The notes under the pieces: model-generated | Seen by the model: the letters and a program-made list of their open reading frames with translations, nothing else | Told to the model about the DNA's origin: nothing | Database searches by the model: none | NCBI GenBank assembly: GCA_964630235.1 | Contig: CAZVUO010000002.1 | Span: forward strand, 558,001 to 622,000 | Origin: JBFLYH01 sp964630235 | GTDB taxonomy: Bacteria; Oederibacteriota; JAAXVQ01; JAUVAV01 | Direction of reading: 5' to 3' | Length of the DNA stretch: 64,000 bases | Translations under genes and position numbers: made by a program | In this document: in pieces, positions 33,093-40,859 of the stretch | Layout: every line of letters starts with the position of its first letter | How positions within the stretch are numbered: position 1 is the first letter of the stretch

Positions 33093-33410
33093 TTAATTGG
33101 TTTCGAATGCTTCTTGGCGGTCCTGCACGCCGGGCATGGCGGTGAATTCCTTGAGTAAAATTTCGCGGCGGTATTCGCTGAGAATGCGGTCTTCCAGTTC
33201 ACGGCGCATGTCGCTGTTCAAGGGATGGGCGATGTCAACATAGGTGCCGTCCTGGCGTTTGCGTGAAGGCATGGCCACGAACAGCCCGCTGGGGCCTTCG
33301 ATGATCTTGAGATTGTGCACGATAAAGGCGTTGTCAAACGTAACGGAGACATAAGCCTTCAGTTTTTCGTTCCCCTGGCGGGGCGTGATCCGGACCTCAG
33401 TGATTTTCAT
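33093..33410 (-). CDS. spoVG: SpoVG family regulator
   Basis: A 105-residue protein nearly full-length for the family: MKITEVRITPR, LKAYVSVTFDNAFIVHNLKI, GLFVAMPSRKRQDGTYVDIA and HPLNSDMRREL. SpoVG is a small nucleic-acid-binding regulator of septation, virulence and metabolism in many bacteria; the name does not imply sporulation. It lies 4 bp after ispE and upstream of tRNA-Gln and glmU, reproducing the ispE-spoVG-glmU-prs-ctc-pth order known from Bacillus, with a repeat-filled gap inserted. Confidence 0.96.
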   Translation of the reverse strand: MKITEVRITPRQGNEKLKAYVSVTFDNAFIVHNLKIIEGPSGLFVAMPSRKRQDGTYVDIAHPLNSDMRRELEDRILSEYRREILLKEFTAMPGVQDRQEAFETN

Positions 33411-33414
33411 GCGG

Positions 33415-34290
33415 CTAAGCTTCCTTCCGAATGGTTTTCTCGGCCAAGCGGGTCACCAGACAAATGGGGTATTTCGTCTGGAGCTGGCCCTTGATCTGCC
33501 AGGCAGTCCGCCGGTCAGGAGCCAGTCCGAATACGGTCGGACCGCTGCCTGACATTAAGGCGCCCAGGGCTCCGCCCGCCAGCAGGTCTTGCTTGATCCG
33601 CGCGACCTGCGGATGCGCGGCCAATGTGACCCACTCCAAATGATTGAATAATTTTTTGCTTATTTTATCGGCGTTTTTCTGTTTAAGCGCCGAGCGCATC
33701 ATACTAATACACGCCTTTTTCCTTGTCAATTGCAATCTAAAATTTCGGTATACCTCGGCCGTGGAAACTGGAAATCCGGGATTGACCAGTACGAGCCACA
33801 GCCCCGGCGCGCTGGGCCAGGGGGTCAGTCGCTCGCCCCGGCCGGTCCCCAGGGCGCAGCCTCCGTTGAGGAAGAACGGCACATCCGATCCCAACTCCCG
33901 GGCGAGCCGCGCCAAAGGCGCCCGCGGACCCAGCCGCCACCAGCGGGCCAGGCCCAGCAGCGCGGTTGCGGCGTCACTGCTGCCGCCGCCCAATCCCGCG
34001 GCCACGGGGATGCGCTTGGTCAGGCGGATGGTGACCCGGGGCGTAATGCCCGCACGCCGGGCCAGCCGGACCGCGGCCTGGTAAACAAGATTGCGCTCAT
34101 CGGTCGGCACCTGCGGGTGGCTGCAGACCAGCCGCAAGCCGCCGCTGTTCTCCGAAAAACGCAGGGTGTCGGCCAGCTCCAGCGCGTGCATGACGGTCTT
34201 GAGCGCGTGGTAGCCGTCCGGCCGGCGCCCCTGGACCTCCAGGATCAGGTTCACTTTGGCCGGCGCGTGCAGGATCAGGGTGCGGGGCAT
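33415..34290 (-). CDS. ispE: 4-diphosphocytidyl-2-C-methyl-D-erythritol kinase
   Basis: The start was set at ATG 34290 (MPRTLILHAPAKVNLILEV), the family N-terminus; the open frame continues 102 codons upstream only because it shadows the TPR gene. The product of 291 residues is a GHMP kinase of the non-mevalonate isoprenoid pathway, phosphorylating CDP-methylerythritol. ATP-binding PVAAGLGGGSSDAATALLGL and the C-terminal GALMSGSGPTVFGL are intact. The ATG lies 2 nt after the TPR gene's stop, so translation is coupled; spoVG follows 4 bp downstream. Confidence 0.95.
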   Translation of the reverse strand: MPRTLILHAPAKVNLILEVQGRRPDGYHALKTVMHALELADTLRFSENSGGLRLVCSHPQVPTDERNLVYQAAVRLARRAGITPRVTIRLTKRIPVAAGLGGGSSDAATALLGLARWWRLGPRAPLARLARELGSDVPFFLNGGCALGTGRGERLTPWPSAPGLWLVLVNPGFPVSTAEVYRNFRLQLTRKKACISMMRSALKQKNADKISKKLFNHLEWVTLAAHPQVARIKQDLLAGGALGALMSGSGPTVFGLAPDRRTAWQIKGQLQTKYPICLVTRLAEKTIRKEA

Positions 34291-34292
34291 GC

Positions 34293-36002
34293 TCAGCTTC
34301 CGCCTCCGGGCAGCTGCCTCAGTTTCTGCTTGAGCTGCTGGTTCTCGGGATCCTGCTGGAGCGCGCTCTGCCACGCCTGGGAGGCTTCCAGGTAGCGTTC
34401 CAGTTGAAAGTAGATGTCCCCCAGGTGTTCGTAGACCGCCGGATCCACGCGTTCGGACCGCGTCTCGTACTGGCGCAGGGCCGAGAGAATGGTTTCCAGC
34501 GCCTTGGGGTAGCGGCCCTGCTGGTATTCGATCCATGCCAGGGTATCGAGGTAGTTCGGATTGTCCGGCTCCAGCGCCAGGGCCTTGCGGGCCCACTGCC
34601 GCGCTTGCGCCAGGTTCAAGCCCCGTTCGGCATGCGTGTAAGCCAGATAATTGTAGGCTTCGGCCAGCTTGGGGTCCAGCCGCACGGCCGTGGTCCAGGC
34701 GGCCACGGCCTGTCCGAACCGGTGCAGGTCCAGCAGCGCCTGGCCGATATGGAAATAAATCTGCGCCCGCTTGGCCGCGGGCAGACCCAGTGCGCGCCGG
34801 AATACGGACAGCGCTTCCTCGGCCTTGTTCAGGCGCAGGAGCACCAGGCCGTAATTGAGTTGCAGCTGGATGTTGCTCGGAAAAAACCGGGCCGCTTCCC
34901 CGGCCGCCTCTTCGGCTTTGGCGCGTTCGTTGGCCGCGAGCAACGCCGTGGTCAAACCCAGCCGGGCTTCCACCAGTTCGGTATCCAGGCGCAGGGCCGC
35001 CTGGAAGGCGTCGGCCGCGAGATAATGCAATCCTTCCTGCTGAAATACCATTCCCAGCAGATGATGGGTGAGCGCGTCGGCCCGTCCCGTGGCCAGCACG
35101 ATATTCAGCTGTTCGCGGGCTTCATCCCGCAGGCCGAGGTTGTAGAGGGCCAGTCCCAGGTTCCGCCGCGCAACCGTGTCCTGGGGCGCCAAGCGCAGAA
35201 GGCGCTCCAACTGCCACCGCGCCCGTTCCCACGCGCCGCGTCTGAGGTGGTAAACGGAAAGAAAACGGTAGGCGGACAGGGCGTGAGGGTCCGCTTCGGC
35301 CAGGCGCTGATAAACCTCCGCGGCGGCTTCCGCGCGGCCTTCCTGCTCCAGGAGTTCGGCCAACTGGCCCAGCCATTCGGGGTCATCGGGTTCGGGTTCC
35401 AGAGCCTCCCGCAGCAATTTTTCCGCCTGGCCGGGATCGCTGCCCTGGAAAAAAAGCACGAGCAATTGCCGGGCCTCGCGGCGGCGTGGATCCAGCTCCA
35501 GGGCGCGCCGCAGGAACCGCGTCGCCTCGGCGATCCGGTCCTGCTGGAGCAGCAACCGCCCCAGCTGGGTATTCAGGTGGGCATCCTCCTCCCGGAGGGT
35601 CAGGGCCGAACGGTAGAGCGTTTCCGCCAGCTTGGTGTCGCCGGCGGCTTCGCACAGCTGGCCCAGAATAAACTGGGTTTCGTGGTCTTCCGGATACTGC
35701 TCGACCAGGATTTCGTATTCCCGGCGGGCTTCGCTGTAACGTTCCAGGCGGATGAGATCCCGCACCAGGTACCGCCGCAGCTGGGCTGAGTCCGGATCGT
35801 GCGCGAGCGCCCGCTGGTACAGGTCCGCCGCGCGGTCGAAACGCCCGGTCAGATCGGCCAGCTGCGCGGCGCTGAAGGCCCACTGCGCCTCCTCGGCCGC
35901 GGACCAGGGCGCAGCAGCCGGCGGCGCGGGCACGGTCGCGCAGCCTCCGGCCAGAAGCAGCCAAGCACTCAGCCAGCACGCGGGGGTTTTCATTGCGGTC
36001 AT
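34293..36002 (-). CDS. TPR-repeat lipoprotein
   Basis: A 569-residue lipoprotein with lipobox LAGGC near residue 21, then about fourteen tetratricopeptide repeats to residue ~550 (e.g. AADLYQRALAHDPDSAQLRR, FLRRALELDPRRREA, AYNYLAYTHAERGLNLAQAR). The start may be ATG 36002 or the ATG three codons on (35993, MKTPACW). The protein should scaffold a complex at the periplasmic face of a membrane; the partner is unknown. It heads a unit with ispE and spoVG. A C-terminal Q-rich segment ends PGGGS. The coupling of an envelope lipoprotein to ispE is conserved in some Deltaproteobacteria-like lineages, but I cannot check that here. Confidence 0.88.
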   Translation of the reverse strand: MTAMKTPACWLSAWLLLAGGCATVPAPPAAAPWSAAEEAQWAFSAAQLADLTGRFDRAADLYQRALAHDPDSAQLRRYLVRDLIRLERYSEARREYEILVEQYPEDHETQFILGQLCEAAGDTKLAETLYRSALTLREEDAHLNTQLGRLLLQQDRIAEATRFLRRALELDPRRREARQLLVLFFQGSDPGQAEKLLREALEPEPDDPEWLGQLAELLEQEGRAEAAAEVYQRLAEADPHALSAYRFLSVYHLRRGAWERARWQLERLLRLAPQDTVARRNLGLALYNLGLRDEAREQLNIVLATGRADALTHHLLGMVFQQEGLHYLAADAFQAALRLDTELVEARLGLTTALLAANERAKAEEAAGEAARFFPSNIQLQLNYGLVLLRLNKAEEALSVFRRALGLPAAKRAQIYFHIGQALLDLHRFGQAVAAWTTAVRLDPKLAEAYNYLAYTHAERGLNLAQARQWARKALALEPDNPNYLDTLAWIEYQQGRYPKALETILSALRQYETRSERVDPAVYEHLGDIYFQLERYLEASQAWQSALQQDPENQQLKQKLRQLPGGGS

Positions 36003-36036
36003 GGGTTAGGATAAAACGGAATGGTCACCCGCCGGA

Positions 36037-36480
36037 TTAAGACGTTTGAATCAGTTTCCGGTTGGTGTCGCGCAACCGCTTACTCATGATTTTCAGCAGG
36101 GCGATGAAAATCTTGTTCGCCCCTTCGGGCGAGGCTTTCAAGATCTCCTGAAAATGGCGTTTGGTCACAACCAACAGCACGGCGTCCTGGCTGACGCGGG
36201 CCGCGGCGGAGCGGGGTTCGTCGTCCAGAAGGGACATTTCACCCACAAAATCGCCGGGTTTAAGGGTGGTGATGGAAATCTCCTGGTTCCCTTGCTTTTT
36301 ATAAATTTCGATTTGCCCGCTCTTGACCAGGTACATGATGCCGCCGGTCATGCCCTCGAAGAACAGGACCGTGCCTTTGCTGAATTCTTTCTCGAAAATC
36401 AGCGGCTTGATCCGGTCCAGTTCCTCGTGGTTCAGATCACTGAAGATAAATATTTTCTGGAGGTCCTTTAGGTCAACCAT
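36037..36480 (-). CDS. Cyclic-nucleotide-binding domain protein
   Basis: A 147-residue stand-alone cNMP-binding (CRP-type) domain: short N-terminal helix (LQKIFIFSDLNHEELDRI), beta-barrel with GTVLFFEGMTGGIMYLVKSG, and the phosphate-binding cassette GDFVGEMSLLDDEPRSAAARV around residues 87-107, which retains the Glu and Arg that contact cyclic nucleotide. It ends after a C-terminal helix and lacks a DNA-binding domain, so it probably acts through protein contacts. It lies between the TPR lipoprotein gene and the rluD-like gene on the same strand. The ligand (cAMP, cGMP or none) cannot be told. Confidence 0.88.
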   Translation of the reverse strand: MVDLKDLQKIFIFSDLNHEELDRIKPLIFEKEFSKGTVLFFEGMTGGIMYLVKSGQIEIYKKQGNQEISITTLKPGDFVGEMSLLDDEPRSAAARVSQDAVLLVVTKRHFQEILKASPEGANKIFIALLKIMSKRLRDTNRKLIQTS

Positions 36481-36497
36481 GCTCTTATTATGCGCTA

Positions 36498-37433
36498 TCA
36501 GGAGAGGGATGCAACAAATTTTTTGAAATCATCCGGCCAGGGCGAGGTAAACGCCAGCTTGGCGCCGGTGCGGGGCTGGGCGAAGCGGAGGCTCACGGCG
36601 TGCAGGAGCTGGCGGGCGGGACGCTCCAGATGCAGTTTGGCCAGCTGCCGGGCTTCGCCGCTCCGGCCGTAGGTGCGGTCCCCCACCACCGGCGCGCCGA
36701 GGTAGCGGCAGTGGACGCGGATCTGGTGCGTGCGGCCCGTGTCCAGCTTGACGCGCAGGAGCGTGAAGCCCGCGAAGCGGCGCCGCACCGTGATCAGCGT
36801 CCGCGCTGATCGTCCGCCGCTGCGGACCACGGCGAAGCGCTTCCGGTCCCGCGGGTCCCGTCCAATCGGCGCCTCCACCACGCAGGTTTCGCCCGGCACC
36901 TGCCCCCACACCACGGTTTCGTACACGCGCTCGATGCGCCGGGCCGCCAGCGCCGCGGACAGAGCCTGGTGGGCCTGGTCGTGCTTGGCCACCAGCAGAA
37001 GGCCGGAGGTTTCCTTGTCCAGACGGTGGATCAGGCCGGGCCGCCGCACGCCGCCCACGCCAGAGAGATCGCGCAGGTGGTACAGCAGGGCATTGACCAG
37101 CGTGCCCTGCTGGTGTCCGGCCGCGGGGTGCACCACCAGGCCGGCCGGTTTGTCAATCACGGCCAGGTCCTCGTCCTGATAGGGGATCACGAGCGGCAAA
37201 GGCTCGGGTTCCAGGGCCGCGGCCTGCACGGGCAGGGGCTGGAAGGTGACCGCGTCCCCCGCGCGGAGCTTCAGCCCGGCTTTCAGCGCCGGCCGGCCCG
37301 CCACGGTAACAGCGCCGGCTTTCAGGGCGCGCAGGACGGCGGAGCGGCTCACGCCTTCCCCTTCCCGCGCCAAAAACACGTCCAGGCGCTGCCCTTGCTC
37401 TTCGGACGTGATGATCCAGCGCTTTACGGCCAT
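36498..37433 (-). CDS. RluD-family 23S rRNA pseudouridine synthase
   Basis: A 311-residue protein with N-terminal S4 RNA-binding domain (QRLDVFLAREGEGVSRSAVL, VTVAGRPALKAGLKLRAGD) and catalytic domain with HRLDKETSGLLLVAKHD, whose Asp is the catalytic residue. VVHPAAGHQQGTLVNALLYH and GRTHQIRVHCRYLGAPVVGD are further family blocks. RluD and RluC modify uridines in 23S rRNA; these two cannot be separated with confidence here. The start overlaps the stop of the SpoIID-like gene by 10 bp, so it is the last gene of the ileS-lspA-lgt-spoIID-rluD run. Confidence 0.94.
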   Translation of the reverse strand: MAVKRWIITSEEQGQRLDVFLAREGEGVSRSAVLRALKAGAVTVAGRPALKAGLKLRAGDAVTFQPLPVQAAALEPEPLPLVIPYQDEDLAVIDKPAGLVVHPAAGHQQGTLVNALLYHLRDLSGVGGVRRPGLIHRLDKETSGLLLVAKHDQAHQALSAALAARRIERVYETVVWGQVPGETCVVEAPIGRDPRDRKRFAVVRSGGRSARTLITVRRRFAGFTLLRVKLDTGRTHQIRVHCRYLGAPVVGDRTYGRSGEARQLAKLHLERPARQLLHAVSLRFAQPRTGAKLAFTSPWPDDFKKFVASLS

Positions 37434-39514
37434 GCTTCCACCTCGGCTCCCGGAAAATAATGCCGCAAAATATCCTGGTAGCTGAACCCCTCACGGCCCA
37501 TGCGGCCCGCGCCGACCTGGCACAAGCCGACTCCGTGCCCCCAGCCGCCGCCCCAAATCAGCCAGGCCGTGGGCTCCTCGCCGTCTTGCCCGGAAGAAAT
37601 CGGGAGCAGATCAAACAGGTTGCTGCGCAATCCGCCGAAGAGGGTGCGGATCCGGTCCCCGGTCAAGACCACACGCCCGCCGCTCCCCTCGACCAGCAGC
37701 TTGCGCACGTAGGCATTGGGACTGCGTTCCTCGATCGTGAGATGCCGGATGGCGCCCACGTGGTGCGCGGGCTCCAGGCGGGTGGCCAGCTCCTCGGCGG
37801 TCAGGACTTTCATCCACCGGAAATTCCGGGACGCGGAGTATTCCGGGTCATTGCAGTACACGGGCGGCGCGCCGGCCAGCCAGGAAGCCAGTACGCCGGG
37901 CCGCAGGGGCAGTCCGCTGTCCGCCGCGGCCGCGGTCGGTCCATCGTACACGCCGGCCGGCGCCTGGTAGTCCGGCGCGTCCTTCCACCAGGCTTCGCGG
38001 TATCCCTGGGTCATGCCGCCGCAGGAATGGGAAAAGAACGTGGGCGCCAGATGCCCGTCCTGGCGCAGCACTTCCCCCCTGGTCTCCATCACCGCCTGGC
38101 TGGAGCGCGGATGTTCCGCGGCCACGCCGCTGTAATAAGCGCAGTGGGCGGTGGCGCAAAAATCATACCCTTGGGACCCGTGCTGGCGCCGGTGGCTCAA
38201 GGCGTAGGTGCGCGCCACCACGGCCTGGGCTTTCAGCGCTTCCAGCGACCAGGCGGCCGGCATCTCGGACGGCACCACGGAAAGCAGATATGCGTCGAGC
38301 GGCAGCTCGTTCATGACCAGAAGCCGTTTGCCCTTGGCTTTGATTTTCAGCCGGCCCCGGTAATAGCGGGTCTTGCGCTCGCCCACGCTGAAAAAATAAC
38401 CGGTGCTCTGGAAAAAATCGAACACCGCGAAGAGCTGATCAGGCTCCAGGGTTTCGAGGGTGAGCTCGCTGCGGAAGGATTTCAGGCGCCGGCCCTCCCA
38501 GTTGGCCAGGACCCACTCTCCGCGCTGGCGCTCCAGCCGGTAGCCGGCGCGGGGCAGGCCTTCCCACAGCTGGCGGCCGCGGTGGTCGCGGGCCCGCCAG
38601 GCGCCCAGGCAGGCGAAAGCGAGGCGGCTGGTCTGGCCGTTGAGCCCGATGGCCAGCACGGGCTGGCTGGGGTCAGGAGGAAGCGGAGCGGCCGTGGTAA
38701 TTTCCAGGCGCGGCCGCGCCGGAACCTTGGCCGCGGCCGCGACCGGCGTGGAGGTGGGGGTGGGCGCGGGCATCCGTCCCCGGATCAATTCCAGCGCGTC
38801 TTCCACTTCCCCGCTGGTCCCCACCGTCGAAACAACAGTTTGCCAGTGGTTCCAGGCCGTGGTCCAGTCTCCGCGCTGCACGGCCCAATGCGCCAGGTCG
38901 CGGTGGACCTGCCACAAACTGGGATCGTATTGCCGGGCGAGCCGGTATTCCTCCCGGGCCCGCTCCTGGAAATACCACTGCTCTTCTCCGGCGGACTCGG
39001 CCAGCGCCAAAAAACAGCGGGCGCGGAAGAGCCGCAAGGTGGCCTGCCTGGGATCGGCGCGCAACGCGCGTTCCAGATGATCCAGGGACCGCGCGTAATC
39101 GCGCTGGTAAAAAGCGGCCAGTCCCAGGAGCAGGCGCGCGCGGGTATGCTCGCCGGGCATGCCCAGCTCCGTGCGCAAGGCTTCCAAAGCGCCGGCCAGG
39201 TCGCCGGACGCGAGCAGGGCCTCGGCCAGCTCCCGTCCCTCAATTCCGGACGCGCTGAGCACCTCGGCCGCCTCGGCGAACCGCCTCAGCGCCATGAGCG
39301 TGGCCGCCAGGTCGCGGGCCAGGGCCGGGTCGCCGCCGGACCGCTCCCAGAGCTGGTAGTATTCCTGGGCGGCCTCCGGGTAATTGCCCTGGTAGTAGCT
39401 GAAGCGCGCGCGCTGTTCGTCGCCGGCCGGACGCTGCCCGCCCGCCCACGCCAGCGGGCACGCCCCCGCTCCAGAGAGCATCGCCAGCGCACAGAAACGC
39501 AGCCAGGATTTCAA
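37424..39514 (-). CDS. TPR plus SpoIID/LytB-domain protein
   Basis: The start was set at TTG 39514, which overlaps the lgt stop in a TTGA junction and gives a signal peptide (KSWLRFCALAMLSGAGACPL, cleavage near AWA-G); the longer frame merely overlaps lgt. The mature protein (~670 residues) has N-terminal TPRs (to about residue 250), a Thr/Pro/Ala linker, and a C-terminal SpoIID/LytB domain: LLSVVPSEMPAAWSLEALKA with the catalytic Glu, AVVARTYAL, THRRQ-like and FFSHSCGGMTQGY blocks. SpoIID is a lytic transglycosylase cutting denuded glycan strands; in non-sporulating bacteria it takes part in wall remodelling or division. Coupled to lgt and rluD. Confidence 0.88.
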   Translation of the reverse strand: MKSWLRFCALAMLSGAGACPLAWAGGQRPAGDEQRARFSYYQGNYPEAAQEYYQLWERSGGDPALARDLAATLMALRRFAEAAEVLSASGIEGRELAEALLASGDLAGALEALRTELGMPGEHTRARLLLGLAAFYQRDYARSLDHLERALRADPRQATLRLFRARCFLALAESAGEEQWYFQERAREEYRLARQYDPSLWQVHRDLAHWAVQRGDWTTAWNHWQTVVSTVGTSGEVEDALELIRGRMPAPTPTSTPVAAAAKVPARPRLEITTAAPLPPDPSQPVLAIGLNGQTSRLAFACLGAWRARDHRGRQLWEGLPRAGYRLERQRGEWVLANWEGRRLKSFRSELTLETLEPDQLFAVFDFFQSTGYFFSVGERKTRYYRGRLKIKAKGKRLLVMNELPLDAYLLSVVPSEMPAAWSLEALKAQAVVARTYALSHRRQHGSQGYDFCATAHCAYYSGVAAEHPRSSQAVMETRGEVLRQDGHLAPTFFSHSCGGMTQGYREAWWKDAPDYQAPAGVYDGPTAAAADSGLPLRPGVLASWLAGAPPVYCNDPEYSASRNFRWMKVLTAEELATRLEPAHHVGAIRHLTIEERSPNAYVRKLLVEGSGGRVVLTGDRIRTLFGGLRSNLFDLLPISSGQDGEEPTAWLIWGGGWGHGVGLCQVGAGRMGREGFSYQDILRHYFPGAEVEAWP

Positions 39515-40266
39515 GCGGCGGGCGAGGATCTTCGTCCTCGGAGGAAAAAATAAAATCCCGCGGCCGAGAGCATGGCCGCCAGGGCGATGAATTGGGAGGT
39601 GGACAGACCGGCCCAGAGGCCGCGGATGTCGTCGCCCCGCAAAAACTCCAGGAAGAAACGGCCCAGCGCGTAGCTGAACACATAGAGCCACGCCAACTGG
39701 CCCGCAAACCGGCGCCTGGGCCGGAGCCAAAGCAATCCAAAAAAGAGCAAAAAGTTAAAAACACTCTCCGCGAGCTGGACCGGCAGCCGGGGCACGTGGT
39801 CGCCCAACGCGGGAAAGACCACCCCACAGCTGTCGCTGGGCGGGCCGTAGCAGCAGCCGTTCAAGAAGCAGCCCACGCGGCCGATGGCATGGCCCAGGGC
39901 GGCGTAGGGGGCGCTCACATCCAGCACCTTCCACACGGGCAGCCGGTGGCGGCGGCAGAACAGCACCATGGCCGCCAAGGCCAGAATAAACCCGCCGTAG
40001 AAGACCAGCCCGCCCTGCCAGACCTTCAGCACGTCCCAGGGCGCGGCGGCGAATTCCCGCCACGACACCAGCACGTACAGCAGGCGCGCGCCGGCCAGGC
40101 CCGCGATCATGACCCACAGGGTCAGGTCGAGAAAGCGTTCGGGGTCAATGCCTTCGCGCCGCGCCTGCCGCCAGGCGAGATAAATGGCCAGGCCGAAGCC
40201 GATGGCGACCATGACGCCGTAACTGCGCAGGGTAAAGGGGCCCCACGAAAACAAGATGGGTAACAT
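39511..40266 (-). CDS. lgt: Prolipoprotein diacylglyceryl transferase
   Basis: The start was placed at ATG 40266 (MLPILFSWGPFTLRSYG) with AAGGAG 5 nt upstream, giving 251 residues; the frame extends ~42 codons further without a site. It transfers diacylglycerol from phosphatidylglycerol to the lipobox Cys, the first lipoprotein maturation step. It has about seven membrane spans and the signature HAIGRVGCFLNGCCYG, a variant of G-R-x-G-N-F-x-N-x-E-x-x-G found in several phyla. A Gly-Leu-Ala-Gly-Ala-Arg motif precedes the first periplasmic loop. It is followed by the SpoIID-like gene in a TTGA overlap. Confidence 0.95.
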   Translation of the reverse strand: MLPILFSWGPFTLRSYGVMVAIGFGLAIYLAWRQARREGIDPERFLDLTLWVMIAGLAGARLLYVLVSWREFAAAPWDVLKVWQGGLVFYGGFILALAAMVLFCRRHRLPVWKVLDVSAPYAALGHAIGRVGCFLNGCCYGPPSDSCGVVFPALGDHVPRLPVQLAESVFNFLLFFGLLWLRPRRRFAGQLAWLYVFSYALGRFFLEFLRGDDIRGLWAGLSTSQFIALAAMLSAAGFYFFLRGRRSSPAA

Positions 40267-40280
40267 GTTGCTCCTTGGCG

Positions 40281-40859
40281 CTAACCGGAACGGCCGGCAT
40301 CGGAACCGCCGGCCGGCTGGCGGAAGGTGAGAATCATGAGCCAGCAGACGCCGATGGACACGGCGGAATCCGCCACGTTGAAGACCGGCCAATGAAAAGC
40401 GCGGTAGCTGACCTCGATGAAGTCAATGACCTGCCCGGATAGAAAGATCCGGTCAATCATGTTCCCCAGCGCGCCGCCGCTGACCAACGCGAGCGGGGTG
40501 AGCAAGCTCCAGCCCCGCGCCTGCTCGCGGTGGGCGACCACGGTCAGCACCACGAAAGCGGTAAACGCCACGGTGATAAACAGCGCCAGCCGCCAGGGGC
40601 TGTCGAACCCGGCCAGCAGGCTGAACGCCGCGCCGGGATTGCGGACATGGGTAAAGCGCAGAACCGGCTCCAGGATGGACACGCTGTGGTTGAGGTCGAG
40701 GGTCTGGGTGACCAGCCACTTGCTGAACCGGTCCAGCAGCAGGACCAGCACCAGGATCCCGTAGTAAAGGCCGGCGCGCCCCATTCGCGGGCGCGGGGGA
40801 ACCGGCCGGACCGCCGCCCGGTCTCCGTCAAACTCCGTGGAATACCCCCAGGGCTTCAT
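40281..40859 (-). CDS. lspA: Lipoprotein signal peptidase
   Basis: The start is ATG 40859, sharing an ATGA junction with the ileS stop, giving 192 residues. Four membrane spans are visible. The catalytic pair of type II signal peptidase is Asp 136 in GNMIDRI and Asp 164 in NVADSAV; NPGAAFSL is also present. It removes the signal peptide of diacylated prolipoproteins, acting after Lgt, whose gene lies 14 bp downstream. An extra ~30-residue hydrophilic N-terminus (MKPWGYSTEFDGDRAAV) precedes the first span and is unusual; a start at Met 26 would give the usual length but loses the ATGA coupling. Confidence 0.95.
   Translation of the reverse strand: MKPWGYSTEFDGDRAAVRPVPPRPRMGRAGLYYGILVLVLLLDRFSKWLVTQTLDLNHSVSILEPVLRFTHVRNPGAAFSLLAGFDSPWRLALFITVAFTAFVVLTVVAHREQARGWSLLTPLALVSGGALGNMIDRIFLSGQVIDFIEVSYRAFHWPVFNVADSAVSIGVCWLMILTFRQPAGGSDAGRSG

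Noticed and set aside
32457..33158. Short open frames across the tRNA-Gln element and repeats
   Set aside because: They translate hairpins and tRNA sequence; the shared peptide between loci only reflects the shared DNA element.
34291..34596. N-terminal extension of IspE
   Set aside because: It overlaps the TPR gene, and the family N-terminus begins at ATG 34290.
39515..39730. N-terminal extension of the SpoIID-like protein
   Set aside because: It overlaps lgt; the TTG in the TTGA junction gives a proper signal peptide.
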